The translations under genes were made by a program, and so were the position numbers. A DNA stretch of 64,000 nucleotides from CAJFUR01 sp904420575 (GTDB lineage Bacteria > Actinomycetota > Coriobacteriia > Coriobacteriales > Eggerthellaceae): NCBI GenBank assembly GCA_965119745.1, contig OZ221973.1:1736001-1800000 (forward strand), given 5' to 3'. Each line of letters begins with the position of its first letter. Position 1 is the first letter of the stretch. Under the pieces are notes generated by a model. The model did not search any database. It was not told the origin of the DNA and saw only the letters and a list, made by a program, of their open reading frames with translations. Shown one piece after another: positions 7,299 through 16,444 of this stretch.

Positions 7299-9761
7299 AT
7301 GGCAGACTATCAGGAATTCTTGGACGGCCTCGACCGTGCCGCCTACCACGAAGGCGAGCTCACGTGGGAGGAGGACGGCTTCACCGTCACGCGCACCTAC
7401 CAGTATTCTCCGCCCGGCTGCCATGACAGCTGCGGCGTTCTGTTCTACGCCAAGGACGGCAAGCTGGACCATGTGGAGGGCGATCCCTTGAGCCCCTTCA
7501 CGAACGGCAAGCTGTGCATGCGCTGCCTGGATTTGCCCGAAATCGTGAACCACCCCGACCGGGTGCTGCACCCCATGAAGCGTGCGCGCGAAGACCGCGG
7601 CGACGCGTCGAAGTTCGAGCGCATCACGTGGGACGAGGCGTACGACCTCATAGAAGAAAAGGTCAAGGCCATCCGCGAGGAATACGGCTCCGAGTCCATC
7701 GTGTGCGTGCATGGCACGGGCCGCAACGTCAACTGGCTGGTGCCCCTGTTCGGCCAGGCCGCCCTGCAGACGCCGAACATCTCCACGCTGTTCTTCACCG
7801 GGTTCGCCTGCTACATGCCGCGCGTCTGCGGTGCCATGGCGCCCTTGGGCGACTTCCCCATAGCCGACGCCGCCGTGGCGCACGAGCTGCGCTACGCCGA
7901 TCCCTCCTACTGCCCACCCGAGGTGATCGTCGTGTGGGGCAACGAGCCGCTCGCCTCGAACGCCGACGGCTACATAGGCCACTGGCTGGTGCAGTGCGTG
8001 CAGATGGGCTCGCGCATCATCTCCATTGACCCTCGGCTCACCTGGTGGGGCGCGCGTGCGGCCTATCATCTGCAGCTGCGGCCCGGCACCGATGCGGCGC
8101 TGGCGTGCGCGTGGCTGAACGTCGTCATTTCCGAAGGCCTGTACGACCACGAGTTCGTGGACTGCTGGACCAGCGGCATCGACGAATTGTGGGAAGGCGT
8201 GCGTGACATGACGCCTGCCTGGGCGGCGCCCATCTGCGGGCTTTCCGAAGAGGACATCGTGGGTTCGGCCCGCCTGTACGCCAGCGGCAACAACGCCGCC
8301 ATCCAATGGGGGCTCGCGTTCGACCAGCAGGTAAGCGCCATGGCGCTGAACCTGGCGGTGTGCGACCTCATGGCCATCTGCGGCAACATCGACCGCCCGG
8401 GCGGCAACATCCTCGTGCGCAACTCCTTCGAGATCAACGCGGGCTATGCGTCGGGCGAGGACTTCACGCCGCAGTCGGCCAAGGACCGCAAGCTCACCAT
8501 CGCGCGCGGCCTGGGCATCAGCGGCGGCGAGTTCATCGCGCATGCCGCTACCGACGGCATCCTCCACTGCATCGAGGCGGGGGAGCTGCCCAACGGCGAC
8601 GCGTATCCCATCAAGATGATCTGGTTCCAAAGCTCCAACTCGCTCGCTTGCGCAGGCATGGACGCGCCGCGCGACTACGAGGCGCTGAAGACGGTCGACT
8701 TCATCGTGAACGCCGACCCCGTCCTCACGCCGCTTTCGGCCGCAGTCGCCGACGTGCTGCTGCCCGTGGCCATGAGCTGCGAGCGCAACTCCGCCCGCAC
8801 CTGGTGGACGCCGGTGCGCACCATGTACCGCGCCGTCGAGCCGGCGGGCGAGGCCAAGACCGACGAGCAGATAGTCGTGGACCTCATGCCGCGCCTCAAC
8901 CCGGAAGCCGCCGCGTCGTTCGGCTGGACGAAGGACACCGACATCGCCGACTGGTACCTGGCCGGGGGCGACGGCAAGAAGCACGGCGCGTCGTCCAACG
9001 TGAAGGGCAACATTTCGGAAAAGGCGAAGGGCGGCTGCGGCATGAGCTTCCAAGAGCTTTCCGAAAAGGGGGGCTACGCCTACGACGACTGGAACCACAC
9101 CTACGAGAAATATGCCAAGGGCCTGCTGCGCGACGACGGCAATCCCGGCTTCGCCACGCCTTCCGGCCGCATCGAGCTGGCGCCCTACACGTACCGCGTC
9201 TGGGGCCTCACGCCCACGCCGTTCCATACCGAGCCTCCCGAAGGCCCCGTGAGCACGCCCGAGAAGATGGAACGTTACCCGCTCATCCTTTCATGCGGCG
9301 GCCGCTCCTTCGAATTCTTCCATTCCGAGCATCGCCAGATGCCCACCATGCGCGAGTTCCATCCGTGGCCGCTCGTCATGGTGAACCCTGCCGATGCGAG
9401 GACGTACGGCGTGGCCGACGGGGAATGGGTATGGATCGAGAACGACCACGGCCGGTTCAGGCAGAAGTGCTTCGTCACGCCGCGCGTGGCGCCCGGGGTC
9501 GTCCATGCCGAGCATGGCTGGTGGTTCCCCGAACAGGAGGCCAGCGAGCCGAGCCTCTTCGGCACGTTCGACTCCAACCCCAACAACTGCACGCGCGCCT
9601 TCGAAACGGGCGAGGGCGGCATCGGCAGCCCCATCAAGTCGATGATCTGCAGGATCTACCCCTGCCACGAAGGCGACGTGCTGCCCGGCGAGCAGGTCAC
9701 GCGTCGGGGCGGCTTCGGCGACTACACCAAAGGCGCCATGAGCGGCAGCAAGGTCGACTGA
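7299..9761 (+). CDS. Molybdopterin oxidoreductase catalytic subunit
   Basis: 820 residues, DMSO-reductase family, cytoplasmic (no Tat or Sec signal). N-terminal FeS ligands are C41-x3-C45-x27-C73-x2-C76, followed by VHGTGRN (138-143), GFACYMPRVC (168-177), the VVWGNEPLASNADGYIGHW cofactor region, QLRPGTD and a C-terminal domain with AEHGWWFPEQ. ATG at 7299 fits the MADYQEFLDG start shared with 13261, preceded by GAGGAG; a GTG 66 nt upstream is less likely. Closest in-window relative is 13261. The 4Fe-4S partner begins 35 nt downstream. A substrate-specific reductase or dehydroxylase is likely; substrate unknown. Confidence 0.94.
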   Translation: MADYQEFLDGLDRAAYHEGELTWEEDGFTVTRTYQYSPPGCHDSCGVLFYAKDGKLDHVEGDPLSPFTNGKLCMRCLDLPEIVNHPDRVLHPMKRAREDRGDASKFERITWDEAYDLIEEKVKAIREEYGSESIVCVHGTGRNVNWLVPLFGQAALQTPNISTLFFTGFACYMPRVCGAMAPLGDFPIADAAVAHELRYADPSYCPPEVIVVWGNEPLASNADGYIGHWLVQCVQMGSRIISIDPRLTWWGARAAYHLQLRPGTDAALACAWLNVVISEGLYDHEFVDCWTSGIDELWEGVRDMTPAWAAPICGLSEEDIVGSARLYASGNNAAIQWGLAFDQQVSAMALNLAVCDLMAICGNIDRPGGNILVRNSFEINAGYASGEDFTPQSAKDRKLTIARGLGISGGEFIAHAATDGILHCIEAGELPNGDAYPIKMIWFQSSNSLACAGMDAPRDYEALKTVDFIVNADPVLTPLSAAVADVLLPVAMSCERNSARTWWTPVRTMYRAVEPAGEAKTDEQIVVDLMPRLNPEAAASFGWTKDTDIADWYLAGGDGKKHGASSNVKGNISEKAKGGCGMSFQELSEKGGYAYDDWNHTYEKYAKGLLRDDGNPGFATPSGRIELAPYTYRVWGLTPTPFHTEPPEGPVSTPEKMERYPLILSCGGRSFEFFHSEHRQMPTMREFHPWPLVMVNPADARTYGVADGEWVWIENDHGRFRQKCFVTPRVAPGVVHAEHGWWFPEQEASEPSLFGTFDSNPNNCTRAFETGEGGIGSPIKSMICRIYPCHEGDVLPGEQVTRRGGFGDYTKGAMSGSKVD

Positions 9762-9796
9762 GAATACCGCCTTCGCGCGGTGGAACGGAGAAACCC

Positions 9797-10147
9797 ATGA
9801 ACGGCATTCTGATCAACTACGAGTACTGCACGGGCTGCCACTCCTGCGAGGTGGCCTGCAAGAAGCGCCTGGGGCTCCCCGAAGGGGAGTTCGGCATCAA
9901 GCTCACCGAGACGGGCCCTTGGGAGTACGCGGGCGAGCCCAAGGGGGAGGGCCGCTGGGAGTGGACGTGGCTCCCCGTCCTCACCAAGGCGTGCGACCTG
10001 TGCGCCGACCGCACGGAGAAGGGCAAGATGCCCATGTGCGTGCAGCACTGCCAGGCGTGGTGCCTGTACCACGGCGAGGTGGGCGAGCTCGCGCGCAAGA
10101 TGGACGGCAAGACCCGCTGGGCGCTCATGGTGCCGCAGATGGTCTAA
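9797..10147 (+). CDS. 4Fe-4S dicluster electron transfer subunit
   Basis: 116 residues, partner of the 7299 enzyme. Ligands: CTGCHSCEVAC at residues 10-20 and CDLCADRTEKGKMPMCVQHC further on, nine Cys in all, fitting two [4Fe-4S] clusters. No membrane anchor or signal. From 9803 to 10138 it is almost base-for-base identical to the gene at 15796 (two substitutions by eye), although the catalytic genes next to the two copies are clearly diverged. Confidence 0.93.
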   Translation: MNGILINYEYCTGCHSCEVACKKRLGLPEGEFGIKLTETGPWEYAGEPKGEGRWEWTWLPVLTKACDLCADRTEKGKMPMCVQHCQAWCLYHGEVGELARKMDGKTRWALMVPQMV

Positions 10148-10159
10148 ACGCCACCTGCG

Positions 10160-10192
10160 GGGCCGGCCGTCTGGGGTATGCTCGGCCGGCCC
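10160..10192. promoter_or_regulatory. GC inverted repeat with TATGCT in its loop
   Basis: GGGCCGGCC (10160-10168) pairs with GGCCGGCCC (10184-10192); the 15-nt loop holds GGTATGCTC. It could be a terminator for the 4Fe-4S gene, 12 nt upstream, or a -10 box (TATGCT, 10177-10182) inside an operator for the MFS gene at 10283. Similar elements occur at 28145 and 42228. Confidence 0.45.
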
Positions 10193-10282
10193 TGGTGGAC
10201 ATACCGAATACGGTTGAGGCGCGCAGGGGAAGGGGGAAAGCGCATGCGCGCACATTCGGATCACTGAGGTAAGGAGGTTGGA

Positions 10283-11551
10283 ATGAAGCAGAAAGTGTAT
10301 CCTTGGCTTATCGTTGTGGCCTGGGCGTTCATCTCGGCAGGGTCGATCGAGCTCATCCTCATCGGCGGGTCGAACTTCTTCAAGGCCGCGTCGGACGGCA
10401 TCGGCTCGCCCGTCAGCGCAATCGCGCTGATGATGACGGTCTGCACCATCACGTTGACGTTTGCGGCGCCGGTGGCCGGCCGCCTGTTCCCCAAGATCGA
10501 CTCGCGCATCCTGCTCAGTGCCATGGGCATCATCGTCATTCTGGGGTACGCGCAGCTGAGCTTCGGGCAGGCCGCATGGCAGTGGTGGCTCGCCGGCCTG
10601 CTGTATGGCGTCGGCGGTTCGGGCATATTCATCATCGGCGCCCCCATCTTCATCGCCAATTGGTTCCAGAAGCGCACCGGTTTCGCCGTCGGCCTCTACG
10701 GCATGCTCCTGGCCATCCTGTCCGCCATCCTGAACCCCTGCATCGCCGCGGTCATCTCGGCGGTGGGCTGGCGTTCGGCCTATCTGGTCCTGGCCGTGGT
10801 GGCTGCGGTGATGATCCTTCCCTGGACGCTGTTCGTCGTGCGGTTCAAGCCCGAGCAGCTGGGGCTCAAGCCCTTTGGCTACGTGGAAGGCGAAAGCCTT
10901 GCAGCCGAGAACGAGGAAGAGAGCGGCCCCGGCGTTCCTTACAAGAAGGCCCTGCTTTCCGTCGCGTTCGTCGCGGCCGTGATCGCCGCAGGCGCCATGT
11001 GCAACATGGGCGGCTTCAAGAGCAACTGGTCGAACATCGCGCAGTCGGAAGCGTGGGGCTTCGTGGCGCTGCACGGCGCCGACTGGGCCTTGATGTTCGG
11101 CGCGACCATGATCTCGTTCACGACGGCCGCGAAGTTCTTCATGCCGGTCATTGGCTGGGTCATCGACAAGATCGGCGCCATCAAGACCAACGTCCTCACG
11201 CTCGCCTTGATCTTCGTCGGCTTTCTGGGCCTGCTGTTCTTCCACAACGTGGAGGCCGTCGTGTTGGCGTCGTGCTTTTTGATCGGCTTCGAGAGCGCGA
11301 ACATGAAGATGGTCATCCCGCTGGTCATCCGCGAGCTGTTCGGGGCGAAGGACCACTCGAAGATCTACTCGACGGCCTACGGCATCGCCAATTTCCTGGG
11401 CGCCTTTGCAACGTCGCTCATCGCCTTCGTGGGCGAGACGACGGGTTCCTTCGACTCCATCATGGTTCTGGGAGCCGGCTTGGCGGCCGTTTCCATCCTG
11501 GCCATCGTGGTGGCGAAGGCCACGGCGAAGAAGCTCGTCTGGGAGGACTAG
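10283..11551 (+). CDS. MFS transporter (oxalate:formate antiporter-like)
   Basis: 422 residues with twelve predicted membrane helices and a charged central loop (about residues 200-220) between the two six-helix halves, as in OxlT-type carboxylate carriers. AAGGAGG at 10271-10277 precedes the ATG. It lies between two molybdoenzyme operons, so uptake of an organic-acid substrate or exchange for the reduced product is likely but not provable. Inner membrane. Confidence 0.85.
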   Translation: MKQKVYPWLIVVAWAFISAGSIELILIGGSNFFKAASDGIGSPVSAIALMMTVCTITLTFAAPVAGRLFPKIDSRILLSAMGIIVILGYAQLSFGQAAWQWWLAGLLYGVGGSGIFIIGAPIFIANWFQKRTGFAVGLYGMLLAILSAILNPCIAAVISAVGWRSAYLVLAVVAAVMILPWTLFVVRFKPEQLGLKPFGYVEGESLAAENEEESGPGVPYKKALLSVAFVAAVIAAGAMCNMGGFKSNWSNIAQSEAWGFVALHGADWALMFGATMISFTTAAKFFMPVIGWVIDKIGAIKTNVLTLALIFVGFLGLLFFHNVEAVVLASCFLIGFESANMKMVIPLVIRELFGAKDHSKIYSTAYGIANFLGAFATSLIAFVGETTGSFDSIMVLGAGLAAVSILAIVVAKATAKKLVWED

Positions 11552-11755
11552 CCCGGCATGCGCCAGGGTGCCGGGCGGCACGGCGCTCCTGGGAGAGGGC
11601 TCGTTGCAGAGGGCGCAAAGCGCCCGCTCGAAGACGGATAACGGATACGACTGTTTTGACGGGGCCTGCGTGCGGCGTGCGCGAGGGCGTGTGCGCACGC
11701 CGCAGCGGGCAGGCCTTCGGGCCACGAGGGACGGCGAAGGGCGAAAGGGAAGCTC

Positions 11756-13153
11756 ATGGTCGCGTCACAGAACGTTTTCACAAAACAGAACATCGGGATC
11801 GTTGCGGCCGTGCTCGTCCTTGTCGCCGCGTTCTTCGTTCCCGGGACGGAGGTTCTCCCCCGCGAGGGCGTGCTCATGCTCGGTGTGTTCGGCATGGCCG
11901 CGGCCTTGTGGATCTGCGAGTCGCTGCCGGTGGGGATCACCGGCCTGTTGGCGCTGACGCTGGTCGTGGTGTTGGGCATCGCGCCTTTGGGCGAGGCGTT
12001 CTCCGGGTTCGCCACGCCCACGATGTTCTACCTGATGGCGGCCTTCTCCCTTTCCGCGGTGCTCAAGCAGACGAGCTACGGCATGCGCCTCGTGGTGTTA
12101 CTCATGAAGCGGACCAAGGGCGATTCGCGGCTGATCGTGCTCGCGTTCATGGCCGCGGCCGCGCTGCTTTCCAGCGTCATGTCGGACACCGCCGCCGTGC
12201 TCATGTTCATCGGGTTTGCCAAGGGCATCTTGGACGCCCTTGGCTGCAAGCCGCTGAAAAGCAATTTCGGCCGCTGCCTGTTCATAGGGCTTCTGTACGC
12301 CTCCATCGTCGGTGGCTTCGCCACGCTGGCGGGCGGGCCGAACAACATGACGGTGCTGCAGATATCAGGCGTCGAAGTGGGCTTTCTCGACTGGATGAAG
12401 GTTGGGGTCCCCGTTTCCGTGGTGATGCTGCCGGTATGCTGGTTCTTCGTCGTGAGGGCGTTTCCTCCGGAGCGTTTCCCGCACGAGGTCGTCGAGGGCA
12501 TCATCGAGCAGACCGAAAGCGCCGGTGCTCCCACGCGCCGCGAAAGGAAGGCCCTGGCATTCGTGATCATGATGCCCGTGCTGTGGATTGCGGGAAACTG
12601 GATACCCGCCCTGAACGTGACCGTGGTGGCGCTGTTCGGGCTTGCGGCCACGTTCCTTCCCGGCGTCCGGCTGCTCACCTGGAAGGAGTACCAGGAGTCC
12701 GTCCCGTGGGTCGTGCTCGTGATGGTGGGGTCCATCTTCTCCATGAGCGGCCTGATGGTGAAGACGGGCGTCATCGACTTCATCGGCACGCTGGTCTCGG
12801 CGACGGGCATGTTCGAGCTGGCGTTTCCCCTGGCGCTGCTGCTGTACCTGCTGTTTGCCTACGGCATCTTCACGCTCTGCCCGGTGGGAGGCGTATGGGA
12901 GGCCCTGTTCGTCCCCGTGCTGGCCGGCTTTTGCGTCTCATCGGGCGTTTCCCCCGCCGTCGCCCCGTTCGCTATCCTCTTCGCCTTCGGCGGCAACTTC
13001 CTTCTGCCCATCAATCCGCTGAACATGTACTCGTACGCCTACGGCTACTTCAGGTTCGGTGACCTGTTCAAGGCCGGTGTGTTCCCGGCGCTCATCCTCA
13101 TCGTGCTGGACGCGCTGTGGACGCCGTTCGTCGTGGGGATCGTGGGGCTTTAG
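11756..13153 (+). CDS. SLC13/DASS-family anion transporter
   Basis: 465 residues, eleven or twelve hydrophobic segments. The pattern GGFATLAGGPNNMTVLQ (about residues 180-196) and a matching hairpin near residue 400 (FGGNFLLPINPLN) fit the divalent anion:Na+ symporter fold, whose members carry sulfate, di- and tricarboxylates. GAAAGGGAAG precedes the ATG. It is the only non-MFS carrier in the window and is followed 107 nt later by the next molybdoenzyme. The C-terminal half carries the second set of substrate-binding hairpins, so the gene is full length. Confidence 0.85.
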   Translation: MVASQNVFTKQNIGIVAAVLVLVAAFFVPGTEVLPREGVLMLGVFGMAAALWICESLPVGITGLLALTLVVVLGIAPLGEAFSGFATPTMFYLMAAFSLSAVLKQTSYGMRLVVLLMKRTKGDSRLIVLAFMAAAALLSSVMSDTAAVLMFIGFAKGILDALGCKPLKSNFGRCLFIGLLYASIVGGFATLAGGPNNMTVLQISGVEVGFLDWMKVGVPVSVVMLPVCWFFVVRAFPPERFPHEVVEGIIEQTESAGAPTRRERKALAFVIMMPVLWIAGNWIPALNVTVVALFGLAATFLPGVRLLTWKEYQESVPWVVLVMVGSIFSMSGLMVKTGVIDFIGTLVSATGMFELAFPLALLLYLLFAYGIFTLCPVGGVWEALFVPVLAGFCVSSGVSPAVAPFAILFAFGGNFLLPINPLNMYSYAYGYFRFGDLFKAGVFPALILIVLDALWTPFVVGIVGL

Positions 13154-13260
13154 AAGAAGGAGGCGCCATGCTGCAGGCGCACAAAGGGGGGAGCAAGGAC
13201 CCGTGACCTTGCCGCGCGAGGGAAACCGTGACGAAGACGAGACGAAAGGAAGTGGAACGA

Positions 13261-15783
13261 ATGGCGGATTACCAGGAGTTCTTGGACGGCATCGACCGCG
13301 CGGCCTACCACGAGGGCGAATGGCAGTGGGAAGAGGACGGCTACACCGTCACGCGCACGTACAACTATTCGGCGCCGGGCTGCCACGACTCGTGCGGCAT
13401 CCTGGCCTACACGAAGGACAACCGGCTGGTGAAGGTGGAGGGCGATCCGCTGGATCCCTGCACGAACGGCAAGCTGTGCATGCGCTGCCTCAACCTTCCC
13501 GAGGCGACGAACTATCCCGACCGGCTGAAGTATCCCATGAAGCGTGCGCGCGAAGACCGCGGCAACGTGGACGCGTTCGAGCGCATCACGTGGGACGAGG
13601 CGCTGGACCTCATCGAGGACTGGATCAAGACCAACATCGACGACGCCGGCCTGGGCCGCGAGTCCATCATGGTGAACCACGGCACCGGCCGCAACATCAA
13701 CTACCAGGTGCCGTTCTTGGGCGGCGCGTGCCTGCGCACCTCCAACGTGGGAGCCATCGGCTTTTCGGGCTACTCCTGCTACCTGCCGCGCGTGTGCGGC
13801 ACGGCGGCGCCGATGGGCGACTTCCCCATCGTGGACGCGTCCATGGGCCATCCGGACCGCTACAACAATCCCGAATGGAAGAACCCGGACGTGCTGGTGG
13901 TGTGGGGCTGCGAGCCGCTGCGTTCCAACGCCGACGGCTACATCGGCCACTGGCTGGTGCAGTGCGTGCAGATGGGGACGAAGATCATCTCCGTCGACCC
14001 CATCCTCACCTGGTGGGGCGCCCGTGCCACGTACTGGCTCGACCTGCGTCCCGGCACCGACCTGTGCATCGCGCTTGCGTGGCTGCACGTCATCACCCAG
14101 GAGGACCTCATCGACCACGAGTTCGTGGATCTGTGGTGCGCCTACTACGACGAACTGAAGGACTACCTGGCCGCTCCCAGCGACAACAACGACCAGATGG
14201 GCTACACGCCCGCATGGGCTTCGAAGGTGACCGGCGTGGACGAGGAGACCATTGCCGCCTCCGCCCGCATGTACGCGAATGCAGAGCGCGGCGCCATCCA
14301 GTGGGGGCTTCCCTTCGACACGCAGGTCGACTCCATGCATGCGTGCCTGGCCGTGTGCGACCTCATGGCCGTCTGCGGCAACATCGACCGTCCCGGCACG
14401 AACCTGCTGGTGCGCAACGCGTTCGAGATCAATCCGGGGTACGCGACCGCCAGCATGTACGCCGATCCCGAAGCCGCCGCCAAGAAGTGCACGTACAAGA
14501 CGCTGCAGCAGCTGCAAGGCAAGGAGCCCAAGGCCGAGCCCTTCATCGGCATGGCCGACTGCGACGCCATGTGCTACGCCATGGAAACCCAGCAGCCCTA
14601 TCCCATGAAGATGCTGTGGGTGCAGGGATCCAACACCTACACCTGCAACGGCCTGGACACGGCGCGCATCTACCGCAACATCATGAACTTCGAGTTCATC
14701 GTGGTGGCCGACCCTTACATGACCCCGACGGCCGCGGCCTTCGCCGACATCCTGCTGCCTTTGAAGATGAGCATCGAGCGCGACTCCATGCGCGTGTGGT
14801 GGCAGCCGCTGCGCGCCATGAAGGCCGTCACGTCCTTCGGCGAGTGCAAGTCCGACGAAGAGGTCATCGTGTGGCTGGGCAACCGCCTGAACCCCGAGCT
14901 GTTCAACAAGCGCTGGCCCGACATCGACCACTTCATCCAGGACTACCTGGACACCGGCTTCAACCTCATCAACGAGGACGGCTCGGGCCTCAAGACCGCC
15001 GGGCGCAACAAGGCCGGCGCCGACGTGGTGGCCGACGCCCACACCGAGTTCTACCGCAAGCATGGCGGCAAGGGCACGTTCAAGCAGCTGGTGGAACAGG
15101 GCGGCTACGAATACGACGAGTTCAACGACACGTACGAGAAGTTCGCCAAGGGCATGCTGCGCTCCGACGGCACGCCGGGCTTCGCCACGCCGTCCGGCCG
15201 CATCGAGCTCATCGCGCCCACCTTCCAGGCATGGGGCATCGACCCGTTCCCGAAGCATTACGAGAGCGTGGCCCAGGCCCAGTGGACGACCGACGAGGAC
15301 TACCGCAAGAAGTATCCGTTCACCATCATCAACGGCAACCGCTCCTACGAGTTCTTCCATTCGGAAAACCGCCAGCAGAAGACCATGCGCGAGTTCCATC
15401 CGGTGCCCTACGTGCAGGTGTCCAAGCAGACGGCCGAGGAGTACGGCCTGGCCGACGGCGAGTGGATATGGATCGAGAACCATGTGGGCCGCTGCAAGCA
15501 GTGCGTGAAGATCAATCCTGCCTTGCAACCGCAGTACCTGGTGGCCGAACACGGCTGGTGGTTCCCCGAAGGCGACGGCAACGCGCCCAGCCTGTTCGGG
15601 TCGTTCGACTGCAACATCAACAACCTCACCTACTCCTTCGAGACGGGGGAGGGCGGCATCGGCGCCCCGTTCAAGAGCATCGTCGGGCGCATCTACAAGG
15701 TCCAGGAAGGCGACACGCTGCCAGGCGAACAGATCCTGGAAAAAGGCGGTTTCCGCGCAATCCCGCCGTGCGGCGTCAGCTAA
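13261..15783 (+). CDS. Molybdopterin oxidoreductase catalytic subunit
   Basis: 840 residues, same subgroup as 7299 (start MADYQEFLDGIDRAAYHEGE). FeS ligands CHDSC and LCMRC; GTGRNINYQV; GYSCYLPRVCG; the MGD contact VVWGCEPLRSNADGYIGHW; LRPGTD; and AEHGWWFPEG near the end. The ATG at 13261 aligns with the homologues; a GTG 33 nt earlier is open. It has a longer segment than 7299 around residues 560-620 (GLKTAGRNKAGADVV), like 44110 and 47250. The 4Fe-4S gene starts 12 nt after its stop, with AAGGAGG between. Substrate unknown. Confidence 0.94.
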   Translation: MADYQEFLDGIDRAAYHEGEWQWEEDGYTVTRTYNYSAPGCHDSCGILAYTKDNRLVKVEGDPLDPCTNGKLCMRCLNLPEATNYPDRLKYPMKRAREDRGNVDAFERITWDEALDLIEDWIKTNIDDAGLGRESIMVNHGTGRNINYQVPFLGGACLRTSNVGAIGFSGYSCYLPRVCGTAAPMGDFPIVDASMGHPDRYNNPEWKNPDVLVVWGCEPLRSNADGYIGHWLVQCVQMGTKIISVDPILTWWGARATYWLDLRPGTDLCIALAWLHVITQEDLIDHEFVDLWCAYYDELKDYLAAPSDNNDQMGYTPAWASKVTGVDEETIAASARMYANAERGAIQWGLPFDTQVDSMHACLAVCDLMAVCGNIDRPGTNLLVRNAFEINPGYATASMYADPEAAAKKCTYKTLQQLQGKEPKAEPFIGMADCDAMCYAMETQQPYPMKMLWVQGSNTYTCNGLDTARIYRNIMNFEFIVVADPYMTPTAAAFADILLPLKMSIERDSMRVWWQPLRAMKAVTSFGECKSDEEVIVWLGNRLNPELFNKRWPDIDHFIQDYLDTGFNLINEDGSGLKTAGRNKAGADVVADAHTEFYRKHGGKGTFKQLVEQGGYEYDEFNDTYEKFAKGMLRSDGTPGFATPSGRIELIAPTFQAWGIDPFPKHYESVAQAQWTTDEDYRKKYPFTIINGNRSYEFFHSENRQQKTMREFHPVPYVQVSKQTAEEYGLADGEWIWIENHVGRCKQCVKINPALQPQYLVAEHGWWFPEGDGNAPSLFGSFDCNINNLTYSFETGEGGIGAPFKSIVGRIYKVQEGDTLPGEQILEKGGFRAIPPCGVS

Positions 15784-15795
15784 GGAGGAAGCGAC

Positions 15796-16149
15796 ATGAC
15801 CGAAGGCATTCTGATCAACTACGAGTACTGCACGGGCTGCCACTCCTGCGAGGTGGCCTGCAAGAAGCGCCTGGGGCTCCCCGAAGGGGAGTTCGGCATC
15901 AAGCTCACCGAGACGGGCCCTTGGGAGTACGCGGGCGAGCCCAAGGGGGAGGGCCGCTGGGAGTGGACGTGGCTCCCCGTCCTCACCAAGGCGTGCGATT
16001 TGTGCGCCGACCGCACGGAGAAGGGCAAGATGCCCATGTGCGTGCAGCACTGCCAGGCGTGGTGCCTGTACCACGGCGAGGTGGGCGAGCTCGCGCGCAA
16101 GATGGACGGCAAGACCCGCTGGGCGCTCATGGTGCCGCAGGCGAAGTAG
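15796..16149 (+). CDS. 4Fe-4S dicluster electron transfer subunit
   Basis: 117 residues. Apart from its first three and last few codons it repeats the gene at 9797 almost exactly at DNA level (15805-16140 versus 9803-10138), including synonymous positions. This points to recent copying or gene conversion of the partner gene only. Ligands CTGCHSCEVAC and CDLCADRT...CVQHCQAWC for two [4Fe-4S] clusters. AAGGAGG lies 6 nt before the ATG. Confidence 0.94.
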   Translation: MTEGILINYEYCTGCHSCEVACKKRLGLPEGEFGIKLTETGPWEYAGEPKGEGRWEWTWLPVLTKACDLCADRTEKGKMPMCVQHCQAWCLYHGEVGELARKMDGKTRWALMVPQAK

Positions 16150-16156
16150 CGGTTCG

Positions 16157-16192
16157 CGCGGCCGTCGCGCCTGACCGGGCGCGACGGCCGCG
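16157..16192. terminator. Strong hairpin terminator
   Basis: CGCGGCCGTCGCGCC (16157-16171) and its exact complement GGCGCGACGGCCGCG (16178-16192) form a 15-bp stem with a 6-nt loop, seven bases after the 4Fe-4S stop codon. There is no U-tract, as is common for high-GC actinobacterial terminators. Confidence 0.7.
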
Positions 16193-16300
16193 AGGGCGTG
16201 CGAGGGCGGCAGGCACGCGATTGCGCGGCCGCGAGGGCGTGCGAGGGCGTGCGAGGGCGCGCGAGGCAGCGAGAGCCACGCGAGGCAGCGAGACCGCGGC
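16193..16300. repeat. GCGAGGGCGT simple-sequence array
   Basis: Repeated units of GCGAGGGCGT and GCGAGGCA run from the terminator to about 16300. The frames across it give only Arg/Ala/Gly-rich shadows. It fills most of the 295-nt gap before the next gene. Confidence 0.7.
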
Positions 16301-16444
16301 GGGTGTGCGAAGATGGCACGACAGGAGGCGGGCGTGCGACGGTGGCTGGCGTGCGAGCGGCAGCGCGAGGGCGGCGGGTGCGCGGACGGCGGCGCTCCTG
16401 TGGCACGCTGGGGTGGCCGAGACGGCGAATGCAAGGAGGCATCC

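Noticed and set aside
16193..16300. Possible CRISPR or operator array
   Set aside because: Simple-sequence GCGAGGGCGT units without spacers.
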